Translations under genes and position numbers: made by a program
Origin: Oscillospiraceae bacterium
GTDB taxonomy: Bacteria > Bacillota > Clostridia > Oscillospirales > Oscillospiraceae
Direction: 5' to 3'
Assembly: GCA_031280855.1 (NCBI GenBank)
Contig: JAITGH010000014.1
Span: 1-7,371, forward strand
Length of the DNA stretch: 7,371 bases
The notes under the pieces: model-generated
Database searches by the model: none
What the model was told of the DNA's origin: nothing
The model's input: only the letters and a program-made list of their open reading frames with translations
Shown here: positions 1 to 7,069 of the stretch, one piece after another
Layout of the letters: each line of letters begins with the position of its first letter
Position numbering within the stretch: position 1 is the stretch's first letter

Positions 1-470
1 ACCAGCGCGGGCGAGAGCTCGCCGGATTTCACGAGCTCACAAATCCGTATCAGCGCGGTTGGAGCGTTGCCGATCGCCAAGATCGGTTTCCCGTCGAGCC
101 TCGCGGCTTTATCGACAGCCGCAGACGCTCGAGTAGTGCCGTTCGCGGCGGCAAGTTCCGCAACGTCCGCGTCGGCGATGTAGCAACTTGCGGAACTGTT
201 AAGCTTAGCCAGCGCGGGCTTGTTGATCCCCGCCATCGCCATCGTTGTGTCAGTTACTACCGTTACGCCGTTGCGGAACGCGGTCTCCGCCGCTTCAAGC
301 GCGTCGTCGGAGAAGTACAGCGAGTCCGCGTACTCGAAATCCGCAGTAGTGTGAATCACGCGCATGACGATCGGCGCGAGCTTAGGGTCGAGCGGCCGCG
401 CAAGCTCCGAGCGGATAATCTCGAAGCTGCGGCGTTCGATGTCCTTCGGTAAAACGTGCTCTGGTTTCAT
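1..470 (-). CDS. cbiC: Cobalt-precorrin-8 methylmutase CbiC/CobH, N-terminal part (3' end cut by window edge)
   Basis: 156 codons are present out of about 210 expected; the frame is open to the window edge. The enzyme moves the C11 methyl to C12 of cobalt-precorrin-8 to yield cobyrinic acid, the substrate of CbiA. The start of the protein is typical: IERRSFEIIRSEL (11-23), then RVIHTTADFEYADSL (37-51), in which His40 corresponds to the proton-shuttling histidine known from CobH. VTDTTMAMAGINKP (72-85) and IGNAPTALI (133-141) follow, both characteristic of the family. The ATG at 470 overlaps the cbiP stop by 4 bases (ATGA) and is preceded by GGAGGAGG (475-482), the strongest ribosome site in the window, which suggests this last visible gene is well translated. 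The aerobic homologue CobH has the same fold and motifs; the surrounding cbi genes favour CbiC. Confidence 0.96.
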   Translation of the reverse strand, partial: MKPEHVLPKDIERRSFEIIRSELARPLDPKLAPIVMRVIHTTADFEYADSLYFSDDALEAAETAFRNGVTVVTDTTMAMAGINKPALAKLNSSASCYIADADVAELAAANGTTRASAAVDKAARLDGKPILAIGNAPTALIRICELVKSGELSPAL

Positions 471-1960
471 ACGCCCTCCTCCAGTATGCGATAGATTAGC
501 CGCATGTCGAGCGCCTCGCGAACTCCGTGCGCCAGTAGGTTATACTGCTGCTCCTTATAGCTGTGCAGGTCGAACGCCTCACCGTCCAGCGTTACGCCTT
601 TCGCGGAGGCGAGCGCGGTTAGCACGGCAGTGCGGCACTCCGCGCTATCGAAGAATCCGTGCAGGTACGTACCGTAGATGTTGCCGAGTCTGCAGCCGTC
701 AAGTTCGCCGTTACTCAGCCGCAGGAGCGGCTTCGCGCCCTCACCGAGAGTCGTTACGCCCATGTGGATCTCATAGCCCTCAAGGTTTACGCCGGTGAGC
801 GCGGCAAGTGAGCCGCCCGACTCCAACGCCGTAGCGGTGACGCGGGTGCGATGTTTCTCGGTTACGAACTCCGTAGTTATCGGCAATAAGCCCATGCCGT
901 GGATCGAGCCTCCGACCTCCGCGCCCTCCATGTCGCGGATCTCTCGCCCGAGCATCTGATAGCCTCCGCAAATCCCGAGTATAGTCTTACCTTGAGAGGA
1001 ATAACGCTTGATGACAGCCTCAAGCCCCGATTCACGCAGTCGCAGCAGATCGCCAATCGTATTCTTCGTGCCGGGTATGATCAGCAAGTCCGGGTCTCCA
1101 ACGTCGTACGGCTCACGCACGTACCGCACCCCGACTCCGGGCGTAGCCTCCAGCGCGGCGAAGTCCGTGAAGTTCGAGATATGCGGGAGATAGATTACCG
1201 CGACGTCCAGCTTCGCGCCGCTCATACGACGCGTCATGCGCTCCGATAGGCTGTCCTCATCGTCGATGTCTACGTTCAGGTACGGCACGACTCCCGCGAC
1301 GGGGACTCCGCAAATCTCCTCGAGGATTCGGATCCCGTCGTCGAAAAGCGTTATGTCTCCGCGAAACTTGTTAACGATCAGGGCTTTGACCATCTCGCGC
1401 TCACTGTCCGGCAGTAGCTTGACGGTACCGTAAAGCTGAGCGAAGACGCCGCCGCGATCTATGTCGCCGACGAGCACGACGGGAGCGTTCGCCATCTTCG
1501 CCATGCCCATGTTCACGAAGTCGTCGGAGTTCAGGTTCAACTCCGCAGGACTGCCCGCACCCTCCAGCACGATTACGTCGTACTCGGACGCGAGCGACTC
1601 GTACGCCTCGAGGATCCGCGGCTTCAACGCCGCTTTCATCTGATAGTAGTTCCTCGCGCTGATCGTGTCCAGAACTTCGCCGTTTACGATAACTTGCGAG
1701 CCGCTGTCGCGTACGGGCTTCAGCAGAACCGGGTTCATGCGGACGTCCGGCTCTACGCCCGCCGCTTCGGCTTGCACGACTTGCGCTCGCCCCATCTCCA
1801 GCCCGGCGCGAGTGATGAACGAGTTCAGCGCCATGTTCTGGCTTTTGAACGGCGCGACGCGATAGCCGTCTTGCTTGAAGATTCGGCACAGCGCGGCCGT
1901 GAGGATGCTCTTGCCCGCGTTCGACATCGTGCCCTGCACCATGATTGATTTCGCTTTCAT
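467..1960 (-). CDS. cbiP: Cobyric acid synthase CbiP/CobQ (glutamine-hydrolysing)
   Basis: 497 residues, standard length. CbiP makes adenosylcobyric acid by four successive ATP- and glutamine-dependent amidations of the b, d, e and g propionates of the a,c-diamide. The N-terminal ATPase domain shows VQGTMSNAGKS with its P-loop (8-18), PFKSQNMALNSFIT (37-50), EMGRAQVVQAEAA (55-67), MNPVLLKP (75-82), LEGAGSPAELNL (132-143), and VGDIDRGGVFAQLYGT (164-179). The C-terminal glutamine amidotransferase domain shows IPGTKNTIGDL (295-305), nucleophile Cys331 in GICGGYQMLG, GYEIHMG (395-401) and catalytic His434 in TYLHGFF. The longer N-terminal motif set and the GYEIHMG block distinguish it from CbiA. 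The ATG at 1960 overlaps the cobD stop (ATGA) and has GAGGT (1967-1971) 6 bases upstream. Its own stop overlaps cbiC in the same way. Confidence 0.97.
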   Translation of the reverse strand: MKAKSIMVQGTMSNAGKSILTAALCRIFKQDGYRVAPFKSQNMALNSFITRAGLEMGRAQVVQAEAAGVEPDVRMNPVLLKPVRDSGSQVIVNGEVLDTISARNYYQMKAALKPRILEAYESLASEYDVIVLEGAGSPAELNLNSDDFVNMGMAKMANAPVVLVGDIDRGGVFAQLYGTVKLLPDSEREMVKALIVNKFRGDITLFDDGIRILEEICGVPVAGVVPYLNVDIDDEDSLSERMTRRMSGAKLDVAVIYLPHISNFTDFAALEATPGVGVRYVREPYDVGDPDLLIIPGTKNTIGDLLRLRESGLEAVIKRYSSQGKTILGICGGYQMLGREIRDMEGAEVGGSIHGMGLLPITTEFVTEKHRTRVTATALESGGSLAALTGVNLEGYEIHMGVTTLGEGAKPLLRLSNGELDGCRLGNIYGTYLHGFFDSAECRTAVLTALASAKGVTLDGEAFDLHSYKEQQYNLLAHGVREALDMRLIYRILEEGV

Positions 1961-2925
1961 TTCAGTACCTCGGATATAGTGTTGATTAGCGTCTCGTTCT
2001 CTTCGCGCAGTTTAACCGCGACTCGCAGGTAGTGCTCATCAAGCCCGGAGAAGTTCGAGCAATCGCGGACGAGTATCCCTCGCGTACGCAAAGGCTTGTA
2101 AAGCGGAATCTCGCTCCGTGCGAGTATGAAGTTAGCCGCGCCGGGCTCGACCGCAAGTTCGAGCCGCGTTAGCTCGGACGCTAGGAACGCACGCTCACGC
2201 CGCACCAGTTCTTGCGTGCGCTCGAGCCATCGCGGCTCCGTGAGCGCGGCGAGTCCCGCGATTTGCGCGGGTACGGATACGCTCCACTCCGCGCCGTACT
2301 CCGCGATTCGATTCAGCAGCGACTCGTCGGAGCACATGAGGTAGCCGAGCCGCAGTCCCGCCATCGCGTAAGTCTTGGTGAACGCGTTCAGGATCAGCAG
2401 ATTCGGGAACCGGTCAAGGCTCGACCGCATCGACGGCGCGGTGGTGAAGTCGATGAAGCACTCGTCAAGCACAACGATCACGCCGAGTTCAAGCAATGCG
2501 GTGATTCGCTCCGGCGGCAGTAACGCGCCCGTAGGATTGTTCGGATTGCATAGGAACGCGAGCTCGCACTCGGACGCGGAGCGAACGATCTCGCCGCCGA
2601 ATAGGCGTACGCAGCGCCCGTACTCCGAGAAAGTCGGCTCGAGCGTGTATACACGCTTTGGGCGGAGCGCGGCGCAGACTCGCATGATCAGGTCGCTCGC
2701 GCCGTTACCGAATATCAGCCGATTCGGCGGCAGATTCAGACGCTCCGAAAGCGCGGTTTTGAGTGCGTCGCACCGCGTATCCGGGTAGCGTTCAAATTCC
2801 GTGAGGTTCGCAAGGAGCGCGTCGCGCACGCGCTGCGGCATTCCAAGCGGATTCGTGTTAACCGAGAAGTCGAGCGCTATACCTTCGCGGATTCCGCCGC
2901 CGTGCTCATAGCGTTGCAATGACAT
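1957..2925 (-). CDS. cobD: L-threonine-O-3-phosphate decarboxylase CobD (PLP aminotransferase fold)
   Basis: 322 residues from the ATG at 2925. It decarboxylates L-threonine O-3-phosphate to (R)-1-aminopropan-2-ol O-2-phosphate, the linker attached by CbiB. It is a class I/II aminotransferase-fold PLP enzyme. The N terminus YEHGGGIREG followed by DFSVNTNPLG is the CobD signature that separates it from HisC. Other landmarks (numbered from the GTG three codons upstream) are FGNGASDLI (75-83), LEPTFSEY (98-105), CNPNNPTG (129-136), Asp157 in LDECFIDF for the pyridine nitrogen, Lys187 in AFTKTYAMAGLRLGY for the Schiff base, and Arg304 in YLRVAVK as the probable carboxylate anchor. The open frame also allows a GTG at 2934, but that GTG is part of the GAGGTG ribosome site, so 2925 is preferred. 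The gene overlaps cbiB by 20 bases and cbiP by 4 (ATGA). Histidinol-phosphate aminotransferase is the main alternative; the B12 context argues against it. Confidence 0.93.
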   Translation of the reverse strand: MSLQRYEHGGGIREGIALDFSVNTNPLGMPQRVRDALLANLTEFERYPDTRCDALKTALSERLNLPPNRLIFGNGASDLIMRVCAALRPKRVYTLEPTFSEYGRCVRLFGGEIVRSASECELAFLCNPNNPTGALLPPERITALLELGVIVVLDECFIDFTTAPSMRSSLDRFPNLLILNAFTKTYAMAGLRLGYLMCSDESLLNRIAEYGAEWSVSVPAQIAGLAALTEPRWLERTQELVRRERAFLASELTRLELAVEPGAANFILARSEIPLYKPLRTRGILVRDCSNFSGLDEHYLRVAVKLREENETLINTISEVLK

Positions 2926-3877
2926 AGTATGCACCTCGAATCAGCACCGCAAGCGCAAGCATTTGTATCGCGGCGAGTGTAAGCATGGCGTGAGCCCGCA
3001 GGATGTCCCGAGGCTCGACGGGACGCATTGCGTCGCCTATGTACGGTTTCTCAAGAGTCTTGCCGAAGTACGAGGCCGATCCCGCGAGCTGAACTCGCAG
3101 CGCGCCCGCAACTACCGACTCCGTTTGTGCGGAGTTTGGCGAGGCGTGGTTACGGCGGTCGCGCCGTCGGATTCGAGCCGCGTTACCTGAGTCAAGCCCG
3201 AGAATTCCGGCCGCCGCAATCATCAGCATCGCGCATAGCCGCGACGGCAGGAAGTTCAGCGCATCGTCGAGCCTCGCGGCGAATCGTCCGAAGTCGAGGT
3301 AACGCTCGTTCTTGTAGCCGATCATGGAGTCCATCGTATTCGCGGCTTTGTAGAAGCAGCCGAGCGCGGCTCCGCCGATCGCCATGAACATCAGCGGCGC
3401 GGCGACTCCGTCGGAGGTGTTCTCCGCGATTGTCTCTACGGCGGCGCGAGTAACTCCCGCCGAGTCAAGCGCATCCGTATCGCGTCCGACGATTCGGGAG
3501 ACTGCGTAACGCGCACCCTCGAGGTCGCCGCGCTCCAGCGCGGTGTAGACGCGGCGGCTCTCACTCTTCAACGACTTGACCGCGATGCATTGCCAGCATA
3601 GTAAAGCCTCCAGCGTCATGTACGCCCACGGGCTCAGCGTCCACGCCGCCCATAGCAATAGCGCGGGTATCGCGGTACAGATTACAAGCACTGCGGCGGC
3701 GAGTATCGCGCCTCCTACGCGCTTGTTGTTAAGCGGGTAGAGCAGTCGCTCCAACGCGGAGATTAACGCCCCGAACGCTCGCACGAGATGCGGCCAGCCC
3801 TGAGGGTCGCCAAGTACCGCGTCCAGCGCAAAGCCTGCGCACAGTGCGATCGTCGAGCTTATCACATAGTTAACCAA
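2906..3877 (-). CDS. cbiB: Adenosylcobinamide-phosphate synthase CbiB (membrane protein, TTG start)
   Basis: 323 residues, normal length. CbiB joins adenosylcobyric acid to (R)-1-aminopropan-2-ol phosphate (or the free aminopropanol), at the cytoplasmic membrane. Hydrophobic segments lie near residues 4-22, 55-77, 83-99, 156-176, 211-228 and 297-318. Family motifs are LDAVLGDPQGWPHLVR (18-33), VETIAENTSDGVAAPL (147-162), YKAANTMDSMIGYKNERY (176-193), DDALNFLPSRL, HASPNSAQTESVVAGAL (244-260) and YFGKTLEKPYIGD. The start is a TTG at 3877, overlapping the cbiA stop by 8 bases; an in-frame TGA lies seven codons upstream, so the start cannot lie further out. The best Shine-Dalgarno-like sequence, AAAGG (3890-3894), is 12 bases away. 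A GTG at 3865 would give a protein four residues shorter but has no nearby ribosome site. The 3' end overlaps cobD, whose product makes its amino-alcohol substrate. Confidence 0.94.
   Translation of the reverse strand: MVNYVISSTIALCAGFALDAVLGDPQGWPHLVRAFGALISALERLLYPLNNKRVGGAILAAAVLVICTAIPALLLWAAWTLSPWAYMTLEALLCWQCIAVKSLKSESRRVYTALERGDLEGARYAVSRIVGRDTDALDSAGVTRAAVETIAENTSDGVAAPLMFMAIGGAALGCFYKAANTMDSMIGYKNERYLDFGRFAARLDDALNFLPSRLCAMLMIAAAGILGLDSGNAARIRRRDRRNHASPNSAQTESVVAGALRVQLAGSASYFGKTLEKPYIGDAMRPVEPRDILRAHAMLTLAAIQMLALAVLIRGAYYVIATL
2932..2937 (-). promoter_or_regulatory. Ribosome-binding site deciding the cobD start
   Basis: On the minus strand this reads GAGGTG and sits 6 bases before the ATG at 2925. 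Its last three bases are the upstream GTG codon (2934-2932) that would otherwise be taken as the start, so using that GTG would leave no ribosome site in front. This supports the shorter 322-residue CobD. Confidence 0.7.
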
Positions 3878-5180
3878 CTGATTTAGTCGCCTTTCTCAGA
3901 AAGTTCACTGCGAATCGCCGATTCGCGGGCAGGTACAAGTGCGGGAATCCCGCGTACAGCGTCGATGTCGCGTGAATGCACCTCCAATTGCGGGAGCTGT
4001 ACGGCTTATCGGCGCGGAACGCGTCGCCGTTGTCGCTGCTGTCGAAGTAGTGGAACTCGTGGGAGCGGATCGAGTCACCGGACTCACACAGCAAGTTATC
4101 GCGCTGCGCGGTCAGCGTGACGTAGCCGAAGCGTTGCAGTTTGGGAGTGCGGAACGCGTCCGCGTCGATCGCTCCGACCATCGGGACTCCGTCCAGAGTG
4201 CGGTGCAGGTACAAGAAGCCTCCGCACTCCGCGATTGTCGGGAGACCGCCGGTAATCGCGTCTCGCACTGCGGACAGCATCGGCGCGTTCGCGCTTAGTT
4301 TCGCCGCATACAGCTCCGGATAGCCTCCGCACAGGTACAACCCTTGAACGCCGGGCGGTAAACTCTCGTCATTAAGCGGACTGAAGTAGCAAAGCTCCGC
4401 GCCGAGTTCTTCCAGCAATTCGAGGTTCTCACGGTAGGTGAAGCAGAACGCGGGATCGCGGGCTACGGCGTTCTTTGCCACGGGTGTAGCCGCTGCGGCC
4501 GGACTCGCCGGAGCGGTCTGCGCCGCAAGCGATAGCATTGCGTCAAGCTCGAGTGAAGACTCCGCGAGTTCTCCCAGCCGTCGCAACCGCGCTTGGACGT
4601 CGCTTAGCTCCGATGGAGTGATCAGCCCCAAGTGACGGCTCTCGATTGCCGGCTGCGGATCCGGCGGCATGTATCCGAGCGGCGCGACGCCTTCGCGAAG
4701 CGCGAGCTCGCGAAGTCCCGTGTACAGCGCGTCCGAGCAATGGTTGAAGATCACGCCCGCAATACGGCTGTCCTCGCGATAGCCCTTGAACCCGCGCAGA
4801 ATCGCGCCCGCGCTTGTGTACATGCCGCGTACGCTGACGATAAGCACAACCGGCGTATCGGTAGCCGCGGCGACGTCGTATGTGGAGGCGCGTCCGTCCG
4901 CGCCGATCCCGTCGTAGTAGCCCATCACGCCCTCCGCGACTCCCACGTCCGCGTCCGCACGGAACGCGGCGCGAAGCTCGTCCGCACTGCTGAAAAACGG
5001 GTCGAGATTCCTCGACGGTACGCCGATCGCCTCGCGGTGGAACATCGGGTCGATGTAGTCGGGTCCGCACTTGAACGCCGCAACGCGAAGCCCTCGAGCT
5101 CTCAGCGCGCTCAGAATCGCGCATGTGACGGTAGTCTTACCGCAGCCGGAGTTCGTCCCGGCGATCAGGATACGCCTCAC
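3870..5180 (-). CDS. cbiA: Cobyrinic acid a,c-diamide synthase CbiA (GTG start)
   Basis: 436 residues from a GTG at 5180. The enzyme uses glutamine and ATP to amidate the a and c acetate side chains of cobyrinic acid. The N-terminal dethiobiotin-synthetase-like ATPase domain shows the P-loop GTNSGCGKT (8-16), FKCGPDYIDPMFH (36-48), NLDPFF (58-63) and EGVMGYYDG (83-91). An Ala/Pro-rich linker (about 219-240) leads into VARDPAFCFTY and the triad-type glutamine amidotransferase domain: LCGGYPELYA (283-292), nucleophile Cys319 in AECGGFLYL, and probable catalytic His414 in AGFPHLYLPAN. The frame runs open to 5342, but the extra 54 residues are Arg-rich, lie antiparallel to nothing conserved, and fall inside the cbiT reading frame. 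The GTG at 5180 has GGAGG (5187-5191) 6 bases upstream and overlaps the cbiET stop by 4 bases (GTGA). A CobB-type hydrogenobyrinate enzyme is the aerobic equivalent; context favours CbiA. Confidence 0.96.
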   Translation of the reverse strand: MRRILIAGTNSGCGKTTVTCAILSALRARGLRVAAFKCGPDYIDPMFHREAIGVPSRNLDPFFSSADELRAAFRADADVGVAEGVMGYYDGIGADGRASTYDVAAATDTPVVLIVSVRGMYTSAGAILRGFKGYREDSRIAGVIFNHCSDALYTGLRELALREGVAPLGYMPPDPQPAIESRHLGLITPSELSDVQARLRRLGELAESSLELDAMLSLAAQTAPASPAAAATPVAKNAVARDPAFCFTYRENLELLEELGAELCYFSPLNDESLPPGVQGLYLCGGYPELYAAKLSANAPMLSAVRDAITGGLPTIAECGGFLYLHRTLDGVPMVGAIDADAFRTPKLQRFGYVTLTAQRDNLLCESGDSIRSHEFHYFDSSDNGDAFRADKPYSSRNWRCIHATSTLYAGFPHLYLPANRRFAVNFLRKATKSVG

Positions 5181-6343
5181 GCCGCACCTCCGCTGACTAT
5201 GAATATGGGATTGTTCGCAAGCAGCATACCTGCGCGGCTCGAGAGTCTCGCTACGTTCAGCTGCACCAGCTCCGAGTGAAGCCTGTGGCGTTCGAACGCC
5301 GCGAGCGCGGCAGTCGCGCCGCGAAGCGTCACGGCGTTGCAAACGATGCGCGTGCGAGAGTTCTTCGCCAGCACGGCGTCGAAAATCGCGTCCATCCGGC
5401 CTCCGCTGCCGCCGATGAACACGGCGTCGAACGGCGGAAGTCCTGCCAGTACCGTCGCAGCGTCACCGTGCACCAACTCCACGTTGCCGACTTGGAACTT
5501 GCGGCAGTTCGCACGTATCAGCTGTATCGCGGGCGCGTTCCGCTCTACGGCGTAAACCGTGCCATTGAAGGCGGCGAGCGCCATCTCGACCGTTACGCAG
5601 CCCGTACCGGCTCCCACGTCGCAGCATATGGAGTCCGGCGCGATGCCAAGCCTCGAGAGCGCGACTGCTCGTACCTCCGACTTCGTCGCGGGTACGTCGC
5701 CGCGAGTGAACTCATCGTCCGGGATTCCGGTTCGCACTCCGGCGTACGCGCCGGGGTTCTCGATTAGCAGTACGGTCAGCGAGTCCGGCTCAATGGTTGC
5801 AAGCTTCTCGACAGTCGTTGAGAACACGCGCTCCCGCGTGCCGCCGAGATTCTCGCCTATGTGAACGGTAAGCGCGGCGAAGCCGTACTCGCAAAGCTTG
5901 ACGGCAAGCTCTTTGGTATTGCCGCCGGTGACGGCGAATGTGGCGCGATTGCGGCGCACCGCGTCCACGATGTTAGGGTCGCGGGAGTGACAGCTGACAA
6001 GTGCGGCGTCTTGCCATGCCAGTTGAAGCTTAGCGAAGAACGCGCTTACGGACGAGATTCCGGGCACGACCGTGACCTCCGCGATTCCGTCGAGCGACTC
6101 CAGGAGCGGCTTTGCCGCGCTGTAGAATCCCGGGTCTCCGGACACGAGTACCGCGAATCGCTCGAACGCGCTCTCGCGGATCAGCTCTGCGATGCGGGCG
6201 GCGTTGTACTCCGCGTACTTCGGCTTCGAGTATGGCTCGATCATACGGGCAGAGCCGAAGAGCGCGTCGGCGGACTCGATTGCCGCGACGGCTTCCGAAG
6301 TCAGCGAGCCGACTCCGCACCCTACGATTGCGACGCGCTTCAT
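5177..6343 (-). CDS. cbiET: Fused cobalt-precorrin C5-methyltransferase and C15-methyltransferase/decarboxylase CbiET (CobL type)
   Basis: 388 residues in two domains. The N-terminal CbiE part (about 1-200) is a tetrapyrrole methylase: VGCGVGSLT (7-15), VSGDPGFYSAA (67-77), VVPGISSVSAFFAKL (92-106), then TGGNT and IGENLG. The C-terminal CbiT part (about 205-388) is a class I Rossmann methyltransferase: GIPDDEF then PATKSEVRA, the SAM motif CDVGAGTGCVTVE (241-253), acidic AVERN (265-269), and FIGGSGG (309-315). CbiT methylates C15 and decarboxylates the C12 acetate; CbiE methylates C5. The fusion resembles CobL; in many anaerobic-route organisms the two are separate genes. The open frame extends upstream to 6652, but the extension is low-complexity Arg/Ala inside cbiH. 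The ATG at 6343 overlaps the cbiH stop as ATGA and has GAGGG (6352-6356) 8 bases upstream. The CbiE SAM loop lacks the usual GxGPG proline and looks about two residues short. Confidence 0.95.
   Translation of the reverse strand: MKRVAIVGCGVGSLTSEAVAAIESADALFGSARMIEPYSKPKYAEYNAARIAELIRESAFERFAVLVSGDPGFYSAAKPLLESLDGIAEVTVVPGISSVSAFFAKLQLAWQDAALVSCHSRDPNIVDAVRRNRATFAVTGGNTKELAVKLCEYGFAALTVHIGENLGGTRERVFSTTVEKLATIEPDSLTVLLIENPGAYAGVRTGIPDDEFTRGDVPATKSEVRAVALSRLGIAPDSICCDVGAGTGCVTVEMALAAFNGTVYAVERNAPAIQLIRANCRKFQVGNVELVHGDAATVLAGLPPFDAVFIGGSGGRMDAIFDAVLAKNSRTRIVCNAVTLRGATAALAAFERHRLHSELVQLNVARLSSRAGMLLANNPIFIVSGGAA
5187..5191 (-). promoter_or_regulatory. Ribosome-binding site deciding the cbiA GTG start
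   Basis: On the minus strand this reads GGAGG and lies 6 bases before the GTG at 5180, inside the last codons of cbiET. The GTG is followed at once by RRILIAGTNSGCGKT, the expected N terminus of the family, so the long upstream open frame should not be annotated as part of CbiA. Confidence 0.75.
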
Positions 6344-7062
6344 ACGCGGTACCCTCGCGGCGTTACCAATTTGCCTGAGATAACGCGGGTTTGACTGTTC
6401 CCGATGAATACGGTGGTGAACATATCGACGGCGGTCGAGCGCAGTTCCGCCAGCGTCATAAGTGCGGAGGTTTCGCCGATTCGCCCGATGTTGCGCACGA
6501 CTCCGCACGGAGTTTCGGGCGATTTGTGCTCCATCAGTATGCCGCAGGCTCGAGCAAGATAGTCGCGCCGCTTCGCGCTTGAGGGATTGTACAGCGCGAT
6601 GGCGAAGTCGCCCTCGGCGGCGCAGCGCAGCCGCTTCGCGATCAGCTCCCACGGGGTAAGCAAGTCGCTCAGGCTTATTACCGCGAAGTCGTGAGTGAGC
6701 GGCGCGCCTAACGCGGCCGCACCGCTCAAAGCGGCGGTTACGCCGGGTACGACCTCTATGGTAACGCTCGGGAACTCCGGCGCGAGTTCAAGCGCGAGTC
6801 CCGCCATTCCGTACACGCCCGAGTCTCCGCTGCAAACCAGCGCGACCGTCTCGCCGCGCTCCGCAAGCTCCAGAGCGGAGCGGACGCGCTCGACCTCTTG
6901 CGTCATCGCGGTGTCAAGCGTTCGCGCATTCGGGTAGAGCGGCCGTATAAGCTCCACATAGACGGTATAGCCGACGATAACGTCAGCAAGGTCAAGCGCG
7001 GCGCGGCACTCGGCGGTCATGCTGCGTTCGCCGCCCGGGCCGATCCCTATTACATACAACAT
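6340..7062 (-). CDS. cbiH: Cobalt-precorrin-3 C17-methyltransferase (ring contraction) CbiH/CobJ
   Basis: 240 residues, the usual size of a single-domain CbiH. It is a SAM-dependent tetrapyrrole methylase that methylates C17 and drives ring contraction to the lactone-bearing cobalt-precorrin-4, the substrate line leading to CbiG. Visible landmarks are the N-terminal GIGPGG loop (residues 6-11), VGYTVYVELI (30-39), the SAM-binding CSGDSGVYGMA (77-87), VVPGVTA (104-110), the CbiH/CobJ-typical SLSDLLTPWE (130-139), ALYNPSS (156-162), and the closing FIGNSQT plus KLVTPRGY. The SLSDLLTPW and YNPSS motifs separate it from CbiF, CbiL and CbiE. The ATG at 7062 is preceded by AGAGGG (7074-7079) at a somewhat long 11-base spacing. 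The stop overlaps the cbiET start by 4 bases (ATGA). No CobG-like or ferredoxin extension is fused to it. Confidence 0.96.
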   Translation of the reverse strand: MLYVIGIGPGGERSMTAECRAALDLADVIVGYTVYVELIRPLYPNARTLDTAMTQEVERVRSALELAERGETVALVCSGDSGVYGMAGLALELAPEFPSVTIEVVPGVTAALSGAAALGAPLTHDFAVISLSDLLTPWELIAKRLRCAAEGDFAIALYNPSSAKRRDYLARACGILMEHKSPETPCGVVRNIGRIGETSALMTLAELRSTAVDMFTTVFIGNSQTRVISGKLVTPRGYRV

Positions 7063-7069
7063 ATATCTG

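Noticed and set aside
364..798. 144-codon plus-strand open frame opposite the cbiC start and cbiP end
   Set aside because: Arg-rich with no domain signal, covers two well-supported antisense genes.
1401..1889. 162-codon minus-strand frame within cbiP
   Set aside because: It is an alternative frame on the same strand as cbiP, extremely Arg-rich, while cbiP itself carries every family motif through this region.
1957..2925. Histidinol-phosphate aminotransferase (HisC) instead of CobD
   Set aside because: The folds are related, but the HGGG...DFSxNxNPLG N terminus and the position between cbiB and cbiP fit threonine-phosphate decarboxylase.
4632..5279. 215-codon plus-strand open frame opposite cbiA and the end of cbiET
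   Set aside because: The translation is Arg/Val/Ala-rich with no recognisable motif and lies antisense to the conserved ATPase domain of CbiA; it is explained by high GC and codon bias of the real gene.
5181..5342. 54-residue N-terminal extension of the CbiA frame
   Set aside because: It overlaps the end of CbiT, has no conserved sequence, and the GTG at 5180 with GGAGG upstream gives the normal family N terminus.
2299..6091. Recurring CTCCGCGATT words (near 2299, 3421, 4227, 6079)
   Set aside because: Each occurrence is in-frame codon use for Ile-Ala-Glu on the minus strand (AATCGCGGAG), not a spaced repeat, operator or CRISPR-like array.
5861..6394. 177-codon plus-strand open frame opposite the CbiE domain
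   Set aside because: Low-complexity composition, no motif, and it runs across the cbiET/cbiH junction on the opposite strand; a shadow frame.
6344..6652. 103-residue N-terminal extension of the CbiET frame
   Set aside because: The extra residues are Arg-rich, overlap the conserved cbiH coding sequence and are not part of any known CbiE; the ATG at 6343 has a ribosome site and an ATGA overlap.
7063..7069. Possible promoter or cobalamin riboswitch between cbiG and cbiH
   Set aside because: Only 7 bases separate the genes, far too short; any riboswitch would lie upstream of the first gene, outside the window.
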